DNA of 64,000 bases from Fistularia commersonii (lineage: Eukaryota > Chordata > Actinopteri > Syngnathiformes > Fistulariidae): assembly GCA_037954325.1 (NCBI GenBank), contig JBBMNZ010000003.1:5345965-5409964 (forward strand). Reading direction: 5' to 3'. The translations under genes were made by a program, and so were the position numbers. Positions 1 to 13,176 of this stretch are shown in pieces; position 1 is the stretch's first letter, and each line of letters starts with the position of its first letter. The notes under the pieces are model-generated. The model was given only the letters and a program-made list of their open reading frames with translations, was not told where the DNA came from and made no database searches.

Positions 1-1099
1 AAATCTGCAGGTTCCCCTTGTTGCCATACATACGGGTATCAACTTTAGCGGCTGTGCTGAAGTAAATATATATTGGTTCATTTGCATGCTTTGACGCTTT
101 CTTTTATCTATATTTTTATTTTTTTTAATGTACAGGAGAGGAAAATACTTGAAGGGTTGTCGAAAGTAGTCATCATGTCATTTTCCACTCCAACAGTTCT
201 ACGCTTTGTATTTCCATTCTTTTTGCCCTTCTCCCTTCCTTCCACTTGGATTCTTTTAATCTAAAATCCTCAACTTCATTTTCACTCCCCTATGAAAAAC
301 AGGGGGGACATATTTTTACTTTTCACGCAAACAACACTTGTGCAAAACACGGCGCTTATCCGAGCGGTTGCATTCTGTTCTACAAAAGAAATGTTATTGC
401 GCTCGTGCACGTGGACGCACTTACAAACACACAAAGGCCAATGTACATATACAATCTGTTTGCATGGACAGTCATACAAACACATGCACGCTAATGGATG
501 CGGTTCACAGCACCTATTCAGTCTCACATGAATTGAAATGACACAGTCCGATTCGAATATGTGCATATTTTATTCATCGCAATCTCAACTTTTGAAGCCA
601 AAAAAAAAAATTAGAAATATCTATTCCACAACCCCGGGTCTCCCACCCGAAGCGACGTTTCTCTCTCGTCCCCTCACTCTGTTCTGTTTACAGAGAAACT
701 GGTGTGATTATCCAGTTTTACAACTGTGATTACCACAGGCAAGGACCTGCGGGCTGTGATATTAGAACATCTATTCCCTTCCTCTGCTATTTTCTTGCTC
801 TCCAGGTCTGCTCCCTATCGATCTTGTTTGGGCGGCAGTTTGGAGCAGAGATCGGGCGTGAAGCTATATCAACTAAATGACCGGGCATTTTTACCGCTCA
901 CGCTATCATTGGTATCAAAGGCAGTTCCCCCCTGCCGCGTAAATGGACACGCGTACGTATATCTGGACACGCGTGTGCATCGGCAGACCGTCTTAAAGAA
1001 GACATGGTGGTCGTTTGTGAACTTTCCCACTGTGAAAGTGGCAACAAGAATAATGGGATGTGGTGCAGCGGTTGGTTGTTTTCTCACATCTTTCGCAAG
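1..1099. other. Intergenic, no gene recognised
   Basis: Mixed-composition DNA. The open frame at 726-1379 reads into the SINE that follows and shows no family resemblance, so I do not call it a gene. Nothing else can be supported here. Confidence 0.5.
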
Positions 1100-1417
1100 G
1101 AGCTCTGCGGTTAGTGCTTTCGGACTCATGGCGAGGAGGTCCCCGGTCATGCCTTTCCTTGTGGAGTTTGCATCTTTGTCAGCGTTGGTTTCCCTCGGGT
1201 TCTCGAGTTTCCTCCCACAGTCCAAAAACATGCAGAAGTGTCACTGTGACAGACTGGGTGAATGGTCGTATATCTCTGTATGGGGTCCTGTTGTCCGGGA
1301 CAAACCCCGCCTCTCACCCGGTGACAGCTGGGAGAGGCTCCGGCCCCTCCTGCCCCTCGCAGCCCCGGATGCAGGATAAGCAGTATAGATAATGAATGAC
1401 TGAGTGAATTAATGAAT
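1100..1417 (+). repeat. V-SINE-type tRNA-derived SINE, near full length
   Basis: A degenerate tRNA-like head (ggttagtgctttcggactc, then gaggtccccggtc) is followed by the conserved core shared by V-SINEs (tggagtttgcat, then cctcccacagtccaaaaaca and tgcag). The 3' part has ctcacccggtgacagctggg and gcaggataagcagta, ending in a loose aatgaatga tail. The same order recurs in most other copies in the window. The V-SINE assignment rests on recalled similarity to the zebrafish DANA core and was not searched. Confidence 0.7.
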
Positions 1418-4400
1418 TTTGCACAAGCACTTCCTTTGTGTTGGGTTGCAATTCTGAGGTGTGATGTGTGCAGTTCAGGCAAGTGTAAGTGCACATACAC
1501 ACGTCTCTACACGTGTTGGTGCGTCTGTGTTTGTGTGTGCAAGAGTGTGTATGACAGGTGGGGTGCAGCGAGTGCCATTTTAATTTTAATGATGAAGTCA
1601 CTGGAGTAGAGATAGTTCTAATTTGCTGTGGCCTCCCCAGTGGCCCAGCATAATGGACTGAAAATGGACTCCAAATTAAAGTTCATCCTCACAAACACTG
1701 CCAGGTGGACTGTGCTGCAGCAGCAGCACGACACAACATGCGCGCGGTCGTTTCTTCATCATTTCGGGGAACATTCCATTAATTTAGAGAATAACCTGAG
1801 CCGTCTATGAAGCCATGCAACAAAATCCTTAAGGTGAGGCTTGGTGATAAAATTAAATGAATTTTACTTTGAGACTATAAGGACAGATGAGCGCCATTTG
1901 TTTTTGTGCAGCGGTCAGACCACTGGCAACTATCAAATGACCAGTCGTGCGTAACGCATTGTGAATTATACCATAAAACGCGTCATGAAATCTATGTTAT
2001 TATGAATGTTTTATTGCTAAAGGGAAAACAACAGTGCCAATCAATGTTGACAGTTTATACACCGGGCTTGTTGATGAACAGCGTCTTATTTTTGTCTTTT
2101 GTGGATGAGATTTCCACGCCTCTTTGCAGCTACGCCCTCATAACCGTGTCTATTTTTGAAAGCAAAATGCTACGTACTTCATTATACTCAAAAGGTTATC
2201 TCTTAGCTGTTAAGCCATTTAGTCACCGGAAGTGTCTGAAATGAGATAGAAACAAAACGACAAAGCCACAATACAAAGGTGTAACGATATTAAACATAAA
2301 AATGAACTGAGTGCTGTGATAAAGCTATCTTGCTATTTATGTGCATTTTAAATCTCAACATCTTTTCCTTATACAGAGTCTGATCGTTTCACTTTTTACT
2401 GCAGCAAAGCGATCAGCAAAAGCAGTGAGTCAGCATCATGTAGTCTGAAAATTTATTATTCCGAAATGTTTTTATTTTCATACTTCATGGCATTTCAAAT
2501 ATTCATAGCGTTCATGTATTAATGCCGTTTCCTATAATGCTGTAAATATCATGATAAAACCTGTATGAATTTGCCGCCCATCTCTCAGCATGCGCAATGC
2601 TGTGCTGGCAATAATATTTTAGGATTCTCTGACATCACGGTGAGTTGTTGCAATGACGGGATATCAATCTCAGATTGAAAAAAAAAAAAAAAAGAAAGAA
2701 ACTAGCATTTGAAATTATTTGGACGAGACAGTAATTTCATTGTTTCATATTGATTGCACTTTATATGAATGCATGTACGTGTATTTATAACTGATTTATT
2801 CACAGCGTTATATAGTAAAACATGGGAAATATAAAGCCACGGCAAGTTTTCATTGCCAAGGTCTCACAGTATTACTCATTGTGAAATCATGACACCTATT
2901 TCTTTTATGTGGACCTTTAAATGGAAGTTAGTTACTTGGAGCAGTGTTGTCACAGGATATGACTTTGCAGGAGCCATGGCTTTCTCCCCTGAGGTGAAGA
3001 CAAAAAAAAAGAGGGAGGGGGGTGGAGTAAGAAATAGAAACGCCAACATCATCTCGGTGAAAAAGATTTTCAAAAGTCAACCCATTCCCTGAAAATGTGA
3101 TCAAAAAGGCTTAGCTTTCGTTTAATTGACTACGCTAACTTCCTCTGATCGTAGCTTTGTGTGTTGGAAAAACCAAAGCACCCAGTGACTCCAGGCAGAT
3201 TAGATTTCTTTAATGGTTAAAGCAGAGGGAAAAGAAAGTGTAAAAGATGCGGGGAAGGCGGGGCGGACAAAATCAAACAGTCAACATATCAATGCGGGTG
3301 TACCGGTGTGCTTTTGTACAATTGATGACTTTCCGTGTAATTGCGAGGACTGCATGGTTGGCCGGGAAGAAAGCGACTTGTGATTATTCTTCTAAAATAA
3401 GGGTTTGCACAAGATACAATTGCCTTTCCTCACTTCTTGGGAGGAATAGATAAAAAGGTAAACAACTGTGAGGAACACCATACGCACACAGATAGATGGA
3501 AACAGCTTCTCCTCGTCTGGCTTTCCAGGACGACGTAGCATCGGTTATATAAACAACTGCAAAGTTCATCCAACATTCCTTACGCCATATCCCACCATTG
3601 ATAAGATTTTTGCACAGTTGGTGTTTTTCACACGTATTTTGTGGTTAATTGGATAAGAGATCAGCTTTCTATAAGCCTAGAAAAGCGGGAAAGCCAGCAA
3701 GAGTAGCCCGGAGCCGAGAACGCCGCTGCGAGTCTCTTGACTCCCGGGGATCGAAAATCTGTCACATCCAAGATGTGGATCATGTCCATTATATCGCCAC
3801 GCAGTTCCTGAAAATGTTGGAATTGAAATTGCTGGAAGTGAGAAATATATTGCAGTTCACTCCACCGTTTTCTTTTTTTTTATCCAAAACTCTGTTTTAT
3901 TTGATGAAAGAGGGCGAACAGCGGTCCGGTTTTCATGCTGCATTCAACAAAACCGCAAAGCTACATCTAAACTAGTCGTGTATGTCATCCGTCAATCTGA
4001 CGGCAGGTACACTCCGAGATGAAATCATAGGTGAACTCGGCCCGGCTGTTCCAATCGGTGAAGGAAAACATAAAGAGCACCTGGATTTATTTTACAAACT
4101 CGCTCAACACAGATTGATGAGATGCATCTCAACCGGATACAAGAACGGAAGCTACTCGTGTCACAATAACCTCTTGCATCCTTGCGTTTCCATGTGAAGA
4201 CATTACATTCGATTTTCTTTACATCTCATTCTTTTTTCCTGATTTAAAAAAAAATAAATAAATAATTATATGCTACATTGGATCCTAAGCCTGGCCTTGC
4301 ACATATTTCACAATCTTGACCTGGTCCCTGCATGATGACAGTTTTAGCTCCAAGGGGGCCATGTTGGCAGAGCGCACCTCACAGCAAGATGGTCCCTGCG

Positions 4401-4771
4401 TCGATTCCTGTTTATCTTCTTCTCTTATCATGGTTTTATCTTTCAATAGGAGATGACACCGAGGGGGAGTTGAATAGATATGTATTGTCACAACTCAGAC
4501 TCACTACAGCATGCAATGAAATGAACATTGGGTCCTTTGAAAGGCACACAATTACAGTTGGGTGTTTAGGGAGTCCTTTTACATCAGGTTATTTGGAGAT
4601 GGTGGTATCTATTTTATCCAAAACGATTCCGCTCTAAATCTGATACGGGGGTCTAAATGAATACATCACTTCCAGAAGTACCATAAAGTGCCATAGGTTA
4701 TCTTGATGGCAGTGAAGAATGTTCCTCAGATTGGATGAATGGGTTATATTCCAACATTCTTATGGCTGCAA
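1418..4771. other. Intergenic, AT-rich, no gene
   Basis: Low-GC DNA with short homopolymers, for example an A-tract at about 2679-2693. Open frames such as 1906-2244 and 3649-3975 have no recognisable domain, splice context or codon pattern. Confidence 0.5.
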
Positions 4772-5010
4772 TTCCGACTTCCCTGTGTGCAGTTTGCATG
4801 TTCCCCCTTTATTTGTTTGGGTTTCATCTGAGTTCTCCAGTTTCCCCCCACAGTCCAAAAACATGCAGTAGGTTCATTGGACGACCCTGAATGTTTGGTT
4901 GAGAGACTGAATTGTTGTTTGTCCCCTGATTGACTGGCAACCGGTTCAAGGCGAACACCCCCCCCCCGACCCTGAGAGCAGGATAGGCGGTATTGGTAAT
5001 GACTGAATTT
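4772..5010 (+). repeat. V-SINE-type SINE, 5'-truncated
   Basis: It starts within the B-box region (attccgacttccctgtgtgcag). It then carries the core (agtttgcatgttcccc, then cacagtccaaaaacatgcag), the ttgactggcaaccggttcaa segment, a C-tract, and the end gagagcaggataggcggta with gtaatgactgaa. The tRNA head is missing. Confidence 0.65.
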
Positions 5011-5049
5011 TGCTCCATCTTGATAAGTTGTGTAAATAATCAACTTGGA

Positions 5050-5146
5050 GGACCCAAAAAATCCTGGAGAGAATACGCAAACTCCAGACACAAAGTCCCA
5101 TGTGCCACGGAACCCGGGATATTGCCACCGCGGGCTCCAATTAATC
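5050..5146 (-). repeat. SINE head fragment, reverse orientation
   Basis: gagagaatacgcaaactcca and the downstream acccgggatattgccaccg read on the minus strand as the head and core junction of the same SINE family. It lies about 40 bases beyond the + strand copy, giving a head-to-tail inverted arrangement. Confidence 0.5.
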
Positions 5147-5857
5147 CCGAATAGCTCTAAGAAATTTCAAATGGATGGCAAAGAAAAGCTTTAGTCCAAG
5201 GAAGTTAAATGAGAAAGGCTTTATGTTGTGGCCGGGCGTAAATAAATGTTAATATGTAAAAGAGGAATAAAGCTGTGAAATTGGTTGCAATTGGATTTTT
5301 GTCTTCTGCGCGGATATAACGGTTCATATCTCGACTTAACACGGGTCTGCAATAAACAATAAAAAGGTCCAGTTTAGTTCTAGTTAATATCATTTGGTTT
5401 TTCATTTACGCATCTGCGGGCCCATGAAGACCTCTATTATAGACAAAAAACCTCAGTGGAAAAAAAATAATTGTACAAGAAAAAACACTTCTTCTCTTTT
5501 TTGAAAAAACAGTTTGAAAAAATACATGTATTTATAACACTTGAATGTGCAAAAAGTAGTTTTCACAGGATATGTGAAACCAGATTTGATATCATTGTGC
5601 CACTTGATAAGAATGTAAGTTAGCCAATATCAGTCGATAGATAAATAGATAAGATCACAGATCCTACTGAGTAAACAGTTAGCTACGTTCGCTAATCATG
5701 TTTTTTTTTTTTTTTTGCAAGGCAATGTTGATTATATTTGTTTTTGCAAGTCTCAATTCATTGCGCATCTATTGTTGTGTATACGGTAAGAGCAAAGCCT
5801 TAATCTCCCATCATCATTTTTGCATTTCCAGACATTAACCTTCACTCCTAGCAGTGT

Positions 5858-5860
<3 letters not shown>

Positions 5861-5913
<53 letters not shown>
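5861..5913. repeat. (TG)n microsatellite
   Basis: About 26 uninterrupted GT dinucleotides, followed by gcgcgccc. The open frames here are only dinucleotide translations (VCVC or THTH). Confidence 0.98.
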
Positions 5914-5918
<5 letters not shown>

Positions 5919-7744
5919 CCATGCATGTGTCCAAGGGCACACAAACACTCGTTCCAAACGAATATCAGTCAAAGTCTCTCTGTGTGTGATAAAAAAAAAA
6001 GGGTTTGTTTATATTGTTTGCAGTCACTCTAAATAAGATATAGATTTTGTATTTTTCAGATGCAATGTAACAGAATTCTGACGCTGTCTTTGCGCCATGC
6101 TATTTGATTTTCATCTTTCTGTGGCGACTAATTCAGTTGGACAGCTTGATGTCAAGGGCAAGAGCGACAGAGATACAGAGAAACGTCCGTCAGGACGAGC
6201 AGAGCAGGCAGAGCATGTACCTGCATGAGGATCTGCCCACTGAAATGCATTTCATCATACCTGCAATAAATAATATTCAGATTTTAAAGAACTTACCCAG
6301 TGACTTATTTTGATACTTTTTTTTTTACAAAGTGAAACAGCTTTTCAAAACACTGGAAATCATTTTGGGACATTTGCACTACAGAGACTCAGATATGCTG
6401 CCATTTACAACCCCGTCACTCCAAAATTTTGGAGGAGATACAATCGTTAACAGGGGATGTCAGTCCTAAAACTCCTTCTTTGAAGTTTTCTTCCCATAAA
6501 ATATTTGAAGCTTGTTGCTTGATCTTGTCTCTGTTCCTGCTGCACAAACAGCAGTCAAACACGATAGCTCTGAAATATGGACAGTACTGTTGCCAAGAGA
6601 TTTATTTATCGGGACCCGAGGGCAGGCGTTAGCATTCTGGGTGTAAATTGTGTAGTGGGATTCTAGGGTTTAATAACAGTGTTTAGATCCTTTCAGAGGT
6701 CAAAAAATCTAGTTATATCTGCCATCACATTTTTTTTTTTTTAGGATGTGTCCCAAATACCACATCGTAATAACGCGTTACGATATCACGCAAGGAAAAG
6801 TTGGACTCGAATAGTTTTCCATCTGGACAAAATACGACTATCTTCTCACCAGCCTCCTCAAAAAAATGCAGGAAGAGCAAAGTGACTATTCACAATAACA
6901 CATACTATCGACCGGTTAGTCTATAACTATAAGATTACACACATATGACTACATTTTAACTGTTTCTGGGGCCACTATAGAGACATATTCTAAATACATC
7001 ATTCATATGATGACATCTTTATGTTCACAAGTTCAATATTAAAATCGTCACAGGTTATTTTTTTCATGGCCATAAAAACCTACACCGACATTGTAAAACT
7101 GTCTTTCTGCATTTGCCAGGACCCTCCGTGACATGAAAACTAATCTCCCGATGTAAAAAAAAAAAAAAAAAAAGAAGAAATAACAATAATACTACGCTTG
7201 TTATACTGCTTTATCGTTTCCTAGCTACGTATCGTATCGTTGATGCCGTGATTAAATGTTTCTGTCTCATTAGATTTAGTCAATCTCATGTTTATGTCTT
7301 TGTAGCCTATAAATATAGATTTTTTTTTTCATAGAGATAGTTAGAAGGAAGAGCATTCTACTGACAAGTTAGTGTTGGTAAGTTGACCACCTGTAAGCTC
7401 ATTGACGACAGGTTACAACTAAACTCAGTGTCAATAAAATAAAACAAAAGTGCAAGGTGGTTTCAAGAAAAAAAAAGGGAACCATATGTTCCAAAAAAGA
7501 AAAAAAAAAAACGAAAAATAAAGGGAAGATGAACAGCGACTGAATGAAAACAGACGGAATCATCAAGTCGTCACTTCTCGACAGTTTGTTTCACTCCTCG
7601 AAGTGCTGCGTCAGCTCTTTTCAGGTCGCGCTCTGCCACTGCGCCACAATAAAGTAGAGTGGCTGGCTGGTCCGACAACATACGGACAGAATCAATCAAC
7701 ACTTCTAATCAAGGCTAATGGAAAACATTGCTCAACACAAGCTC

Positions 7745-7856
<112 letters not shown>

Positions 7857-8268
7857 CTGCGTGTGCTCAGAGATTGACCGACCTCTTGCATCCTCCTAAC
7901 ACTAATTAACACGTCCTATTTACTACACCCATAAGGCCCTTTTTCTATTTTGTGAACAACACACTCAACAAGCAAATCAGATTCCATTATTAGCTGACAG
8001 CAATTAGAGCCGTCGCTTTTTTGTCACCTTAAAAAGAGTATATGTCTTGTCCGGAAACATAATAATAGTCCTTGAAAAACTGCGACTCCTGGAACAATTT
8101 GCCGAAGAATGAGCAACTATAACGTGAAGACGGTGATGATGATATCACCGTGTTGTGGTATGTCATGTAAACACAATGATTATACTTTCATTTTACATTT
8201 ATTTTTGCTTTAAGTCTTTTGAGAGGACTTGCAGTCTTAAAAAGTCTGAACTGCAGATCATAAAATAT

Positions 8269-8462
8269 TCATTCATTCATTTTCTGTACTGCTTATCCTG
8301 CTCCCGGAGTCGTGAAGGCGTCCCAGCTATCTTTGGGCCAGGCTGGGTAAACCCTGGACTGATCAGAGGACCACATGCAGAGACGTAGAACCAATCACTT
8401 CTTCATTCAGGAAGTCAACTAGGGAGCTTCTGCTGTGAGGCCGAAGCGTGAATCGCCGTCCA
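8269..8462 (-). repeat. SINE, internally deleted, reverse orientation
   Basis: On the + strand it begins with attcattcat and tgcttatcctgctcccggag (the SINE 3' end). It jumps after agagacgtagaaccaatcac straight to the reverse-complemented tRNA head (gcttctgctgtgaggccgaa, then gcgtgaatcgccgtc). The conserved core is missing. Confidence 0.65.
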
Positions 8463-10101
8463 GCCAGGATAGAAAATGCACTGGAGAGATCGGCATCGGT
8501 CAAGAGGGCGGTTGACCGGGACGCTTGTGTTCACTCTCAAAACCCATTTTGGCTTTCTCTCAAGTTCTTTTCTGAATGTTTGTTGATACGGCGCTCGCAC
8601 GATCTTCACTGCATCGAAGTGGCTAAATAGTTTGTTTCCGCCATGATGCCTCTTTGCGCTTCGTCTTCACCGTGAAGCATGACAAACACAACATAATGCT
8701 TTTGAAGGCACTTTTATCGTTTGTTTTTTTTCGTCCTCCGAGATAATCTCGAGCTTGTCTTTTGTTGGTCGTTTTGGTCTTTGTCGTACACCGTTGGGAA
8801 GATAAACAAATGAATTAATCAGATTCATACATTTAAACTTTTTTTTTTCTTGTGTCAGATCTTAAAATGTGATGAAAATGCTATTGATTTCAACTTATTC
8901 ATTACAATGTCTCAAACAATCTTGATTTATTTTTTCAATTACTCAAGACCAACAAACATCTTTCAAAGTAAATTGTGCTTATTTGGGTGGTTTCTGGAGG
9001 AATCATGACTATTCAGGCGATACATCCATAAAATTAACAACATGAAAGTTCGGACCGAGTGGGAATTTTCATATTTGGTGTAAGAGCAGCAAAGTTGTGT
9101 GTGAGTTTGCACGAAATCTTCGATTGTTAACACATTTTTTTATTTATTAACATAACTTTCACGGTTTATTTTTAGATATGGCACCAGGAATGTTTGTTTG
9201 CAAATGACACTCAGGTCCCAAATCAGAGATAATTATCTTTCATCGCAAAAGAATTGCCCCCCGAAACCATTGTGTTAAGGATAAAATATGAGGAAATGTC
9301 ACGCAGCAGATTTCTAAAATATCTCCTATCAGTGTTATTTAATCAGTTTGCTAATTATTCCTGACTAGATTGAATGTGTGCCTTTAAGTCTAAATGGAGA
9401 ATGACATCATGTTTTCATTCTGCCGTTGCGGGACACGGTATCTCTTAAAGCTCAGACGTCACACTTAATTATTCCATCTTCTACACAAGAAAATCTAATT
9501 TATTGAGCAGATTATCCATTAAAAAAGGGTAACATAGAATAATCCTGTTTGAAGGCAAGCCAGTGCCTCTGCTATGAACTGAACCTTTACTGAAGTGGAG
9601 TATCTTACACAACATAGTTGGTATACAGGTAACACAAACACAAAAGTCATATTTTTTTTAATAAGCAGCACATTTAAAAGCAACACCTCCAACCACGAAG
9701 TCTGCCTGTCATCAACTGTCTGCGAATAATACTCCTGCCATCATGCTGCATCAACACTTTTTTTTTTTTTCATTTTTGAGGACGTTGACGTTTAAACGTC
9801 AGTTTCAAAGGTGTTTCGGCACCGCTCAAAACCAAGCTGTGAATCAGTGGCTTTCAGATTGTTTGTTTTTTACACTCCATATTATCTCTAAAGTCCAATC
9901 AAAAGTTAATTCTAACCATCAACAATTTACAATGTTATATATATGGAATTGAAACACAAATCATTGGCGTTCTAGTTGTGTGTGATTAAAACATATTCAC
10001 GCAATGCTTTTATCCAATGCAAGCTGATCTTGTTTAACTGTGGTAAAATCTGAGTTTCTCATAATTTTGATGAGGATTTGTGCAATCCTTTGAAATGTTT
10101 G
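8463..10101. other. Intergenic, no gene
   Basis: The first 200 bases are somewhat GC-richer, and the rest is AT-rich. No coding or RNA gene signal was found. Confidence 0.5.
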
Positions 10102-10298
10102 TGGGGCGGCAAAGTGGCAAATTTGTTAGCTCTTCTAAAAAGGTCCCCGGTTCGATTCCGACGGGTGGCCTTTCTGTACGGAGTTTGCACTCTTGTTTAC
10201 CACGGTTTCCTTGACAACACGCAGTCGGGTCACTGGAGACGTGTGAACGAGAGCAAATGGGCGTATGTCTCACTAGTATGGATAATAAATAATTCAAT
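10102..10298 (+). repeat. V-SINE-type SINE with intact B box
   Basis: It starts ggggcggcaaagtggc and keeps a good internal polymerase III B box (ggttcgattcc at about 10149). It continues gtacggagtttgcactcttg into a decayed core and ends near taataaataattcaatta. The 3' half is shortened. Confidence 0.65.
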
Positions 10299-12903
10299 TA
10301 GTACAGTTAAATAAACACCTTTTTTTTTTTTTTTTTTTGTCTTTGGTAAGAACTTGCATCTTTCCAAATCATCAGCAAGTATTATTTTTCAACCAAGAAA
10401 AGGAAGATAACGCCATAGTTCCTCAAAGAAGAGATTTTCCTAATGTATGAATCACAGAAATTAATATAAATTCATTAGTTCATGCCGATTATCACTTTAT
10501 GTTGAGTTTTTGTGAAACTGGCAGAGAATGACCACAGGCCATTCATGTATTGTTGAGTTTTGCTGTCACTAAATTGAAGAGTACAGTCAATATGTTTGAA
10601 CAAATGCGCAATTTCTACTTTCAAAAGACAAACCTTGAGTTTGAAGGCACACACACACACATACACACACACGGCCAGACATCATGGCAGGTTTGGCTCC
10701 TCTGCTAGGACTGTTGTTTGGTTCCACGATCAATACATGTCAGCAAAGAAACCTCAGTGCTGGCCAGAGGGTCCTCATTCATTTTCCCTCCCTGACATTC
10801 ACACATCCCCGCTGATTTCCCCCCTCGTTTCCCGCTCTCTTGAAAACAAATTAACAACATGACGGTCTTTGCCATATAGTTGAGAAATACAAAACTTTAC
10901 TTCAGTGAATAATAATAAATTGGATTGTGTGTACTTATACCTTTATCTTATAACCTTTTAACCGTTATTTCCATCTTCAGAATTTTTCTCATGCCATTCT
11001 GTCTGTTATTATTGCATCACACATGAATAACGCAGCTATAAACATGCCTGGTACTAAATGGTAATTTGTCCATCACTCCATTATCAAGGAAGCTGACGGT
11101 CTTTTAACTGCAGAGATGACCTTTTGCTAATAAGGACAGAAATCAAAGCAAATAAATAATGTTTGTTTTTCAATTTTTTTTCAAGCAATTTAAACATGCA
11201 ACAATATGTATGAAGGCTGTGTTTCTAGCTTATTATTAATTAAATCTAAAGATTAAAATGTTAGACTGACCAGTCCTGTGTACATTATTCTTACATTTCT
11301 AGATTGTACAAAGTAATTATATCCTATGAAAACCACCAGGCTTTTAATTATTGTCAAGATTTCATGATAGCCATATTATTGACATTTTGTCCTCAGAACA
11401 TAATCAAACTGATTTTGATATAAAAACAACCTTTCCTTCTGTTCAACACACTGATGAAAGCAAGAATATTGTTTGGCATATTTTAGTGGCGGTGTTTTTT
11501 CTTTTTCTCCATCATTCAATTTGTTTTGTGCGAGAATTCGGTCTCTGCATCCAAAGCTTTGTCTCCTACGGCCTCAGCGGTCGACAGAACGACTGACCAA
11601 CACTAACATTTATTTTTTTAATGATTGCCTCACTGTAATTTTAGATTTTCCTCATTTAATGTTTCACTTTTGGGCCATCAACAGTCGATAAGGACTATTT
11701 AACTTGGTATAAACTCGAATGACTTACAAAATAAGATTAAATATGTATTTCATTGTCAGCATGAGTGCTTTCTTTCCAATGGTTGCGTGTCTGAAAATGC
11801 GTTTATAATGAACAACTGAATGTTTTCAGTATGTTCATGCGACATGAAACCATGTGCACATCGCTGTGATCCAAGCTTCCTTCTCACCACCTCTATTTCC
11901 AGATATTGCTGTCTTTGTCTATCAACATAAAAACATTAGGGATGCTCCTTAAATTAAAAGTTTAGGAGGTCAGAAATAACTTTTAACATTTTGAGTATTT
12001 CAAAGGAGTTGCTTGAATTTCTTCAAACTGAAGAAACATCATCAAGTCACGTAGCCACGAAAAGATTTCGACAAGAATCAACAATGACATGGAGGAGAAC
12101 CTCCATGGACATTTCCAAGGAGTTTCTCCAAAATCAGCAAGATAGACGGTACCTTTCAGTTCACTGTGAATATCGGCTGTTTCAGAACAGGAAGTCTTTG
12201 AATGGAGTCAGCAGCGGTACAGCCTACAGGTGAGGTCTGCTGTCGGCGCAAGTTCCCTCATTCTCGAGTGACAGTTTACAGACTCAGCTTCTGCCATCAA
12301 ACATTTTGGATTTCAGCCCGGAGACTGGCCTGAACACTCGGAAAGTTGGGAGGAAAGTTTTCGGGATCGGCGCTCAAACACGTGACGCTCGCTGTAAGAA
12401 GGACTTTAACGGCATAATGATGGCATCGATGCCGAAACCGGTATCGATCATCCCATGCGATGAATTATGGTTACATAAGTGGCGAGGCTCTCGTTGTGTG
12501 TCTGAATTTCCTTGCCCATCACACTCGTGCAGGCATGAAGGTTGGACGGAAACATAGTTCTTTGGGGGAAGACAACAATCAACACTGAACCTGTTTGATT
12601 TCATTATGTGAATGAAAAGGGGGAATCACATCTCTTCTTGCCAATGAAGTTTCATCACACAAAAGAATCTGGTGTAGATTGTATGTTTGCAAGAAGAGAA
12701 GAAAATGTGACTGGAGGCTCTTTACAAGGAAACAGTTTGATCTTACATCAAGCTATCCACCTTTTTCCATCCATTGACCTTACAATGGATGACACTGGAT
12801 ATCATACTACATAGCTACATTTTACCTGCTCTATATTTTGAAGATATCAAGCTGCAGTTTTTCTTTTTTTTCTTTTTAACCTGTAACCAACCCAAATTTA
12901 AAG
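10299..12903. other. Intergenic, no gene recognised
   Basis: It holds a T-tract at 10321-10338 and a short CA tract near 10650. At 11991-12570 the composition is less AT-biased, with exon-like edges (gcctacag|gtgaggtc at 12230 and ctcgtgcag|gcatgaag at 12533), but no recognisable protein results. Confidence 0.4.
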
Positions 12904-13176
12904 TACCGTAATTTCCGGACAATTGAGAGCACCTCAATGTAAGTCGCACCGACTGGCCAATCGTATCTTGGGCTTCCTCCTGCGCACTAAATCTGTCAAA
13001 GTCGTCTTCTTCGGTATCGGAGTTGAAGGGACTCCGAATTTCCCGGTCATTTCATCGGTCCGATGTGACGAGGATAAATGTTTTAGCGTCGTGAAGCTCG
13101 TTAGCAGCCCCCCCACACACACACACACACACAAAAAAAATAAAATCCATATATTGTTGAAAGTCGCACCTTAACG
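12904..13176. repeat. Probable non-autonomous DNA-transposon relic
   Basis: It begins taccgtaatttccggac and contains gtaagtcgcaccgac. Near the other end it has gaaagtcgcacc. Repeated aagtcgcacc blocks and a ccgtaatttccgga terminus occur in a dispersed vertebrate repeat that I recognise by eye. I give no family name. A (CA)n tract is embedded. Confidence 0.45.
13114..13132. repeat. (CA)n microsatellite
   Basis: Nine to ten CA units after a C run and before an A run. Confidence 0.9.

Noticed and set aside
726..1379. 217-codon open frame on the + strand
   Set aside because: Its second half is the SINE at 1100-1417, and the first half shows no domain or splice context.
4332..4637. 101-codon frame with a hydrophobic, signal-like stretch
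   Set aside because: No homologue recognised and no exon signals. T-rich DNA readily gives hydrophobic peptides.
10149..10159. Perfect B box ggttcgattcc as a possible tRNA gene
   Set aside because: No cloverleaf forms around it. It is the internal promoter remnant of a SINE.
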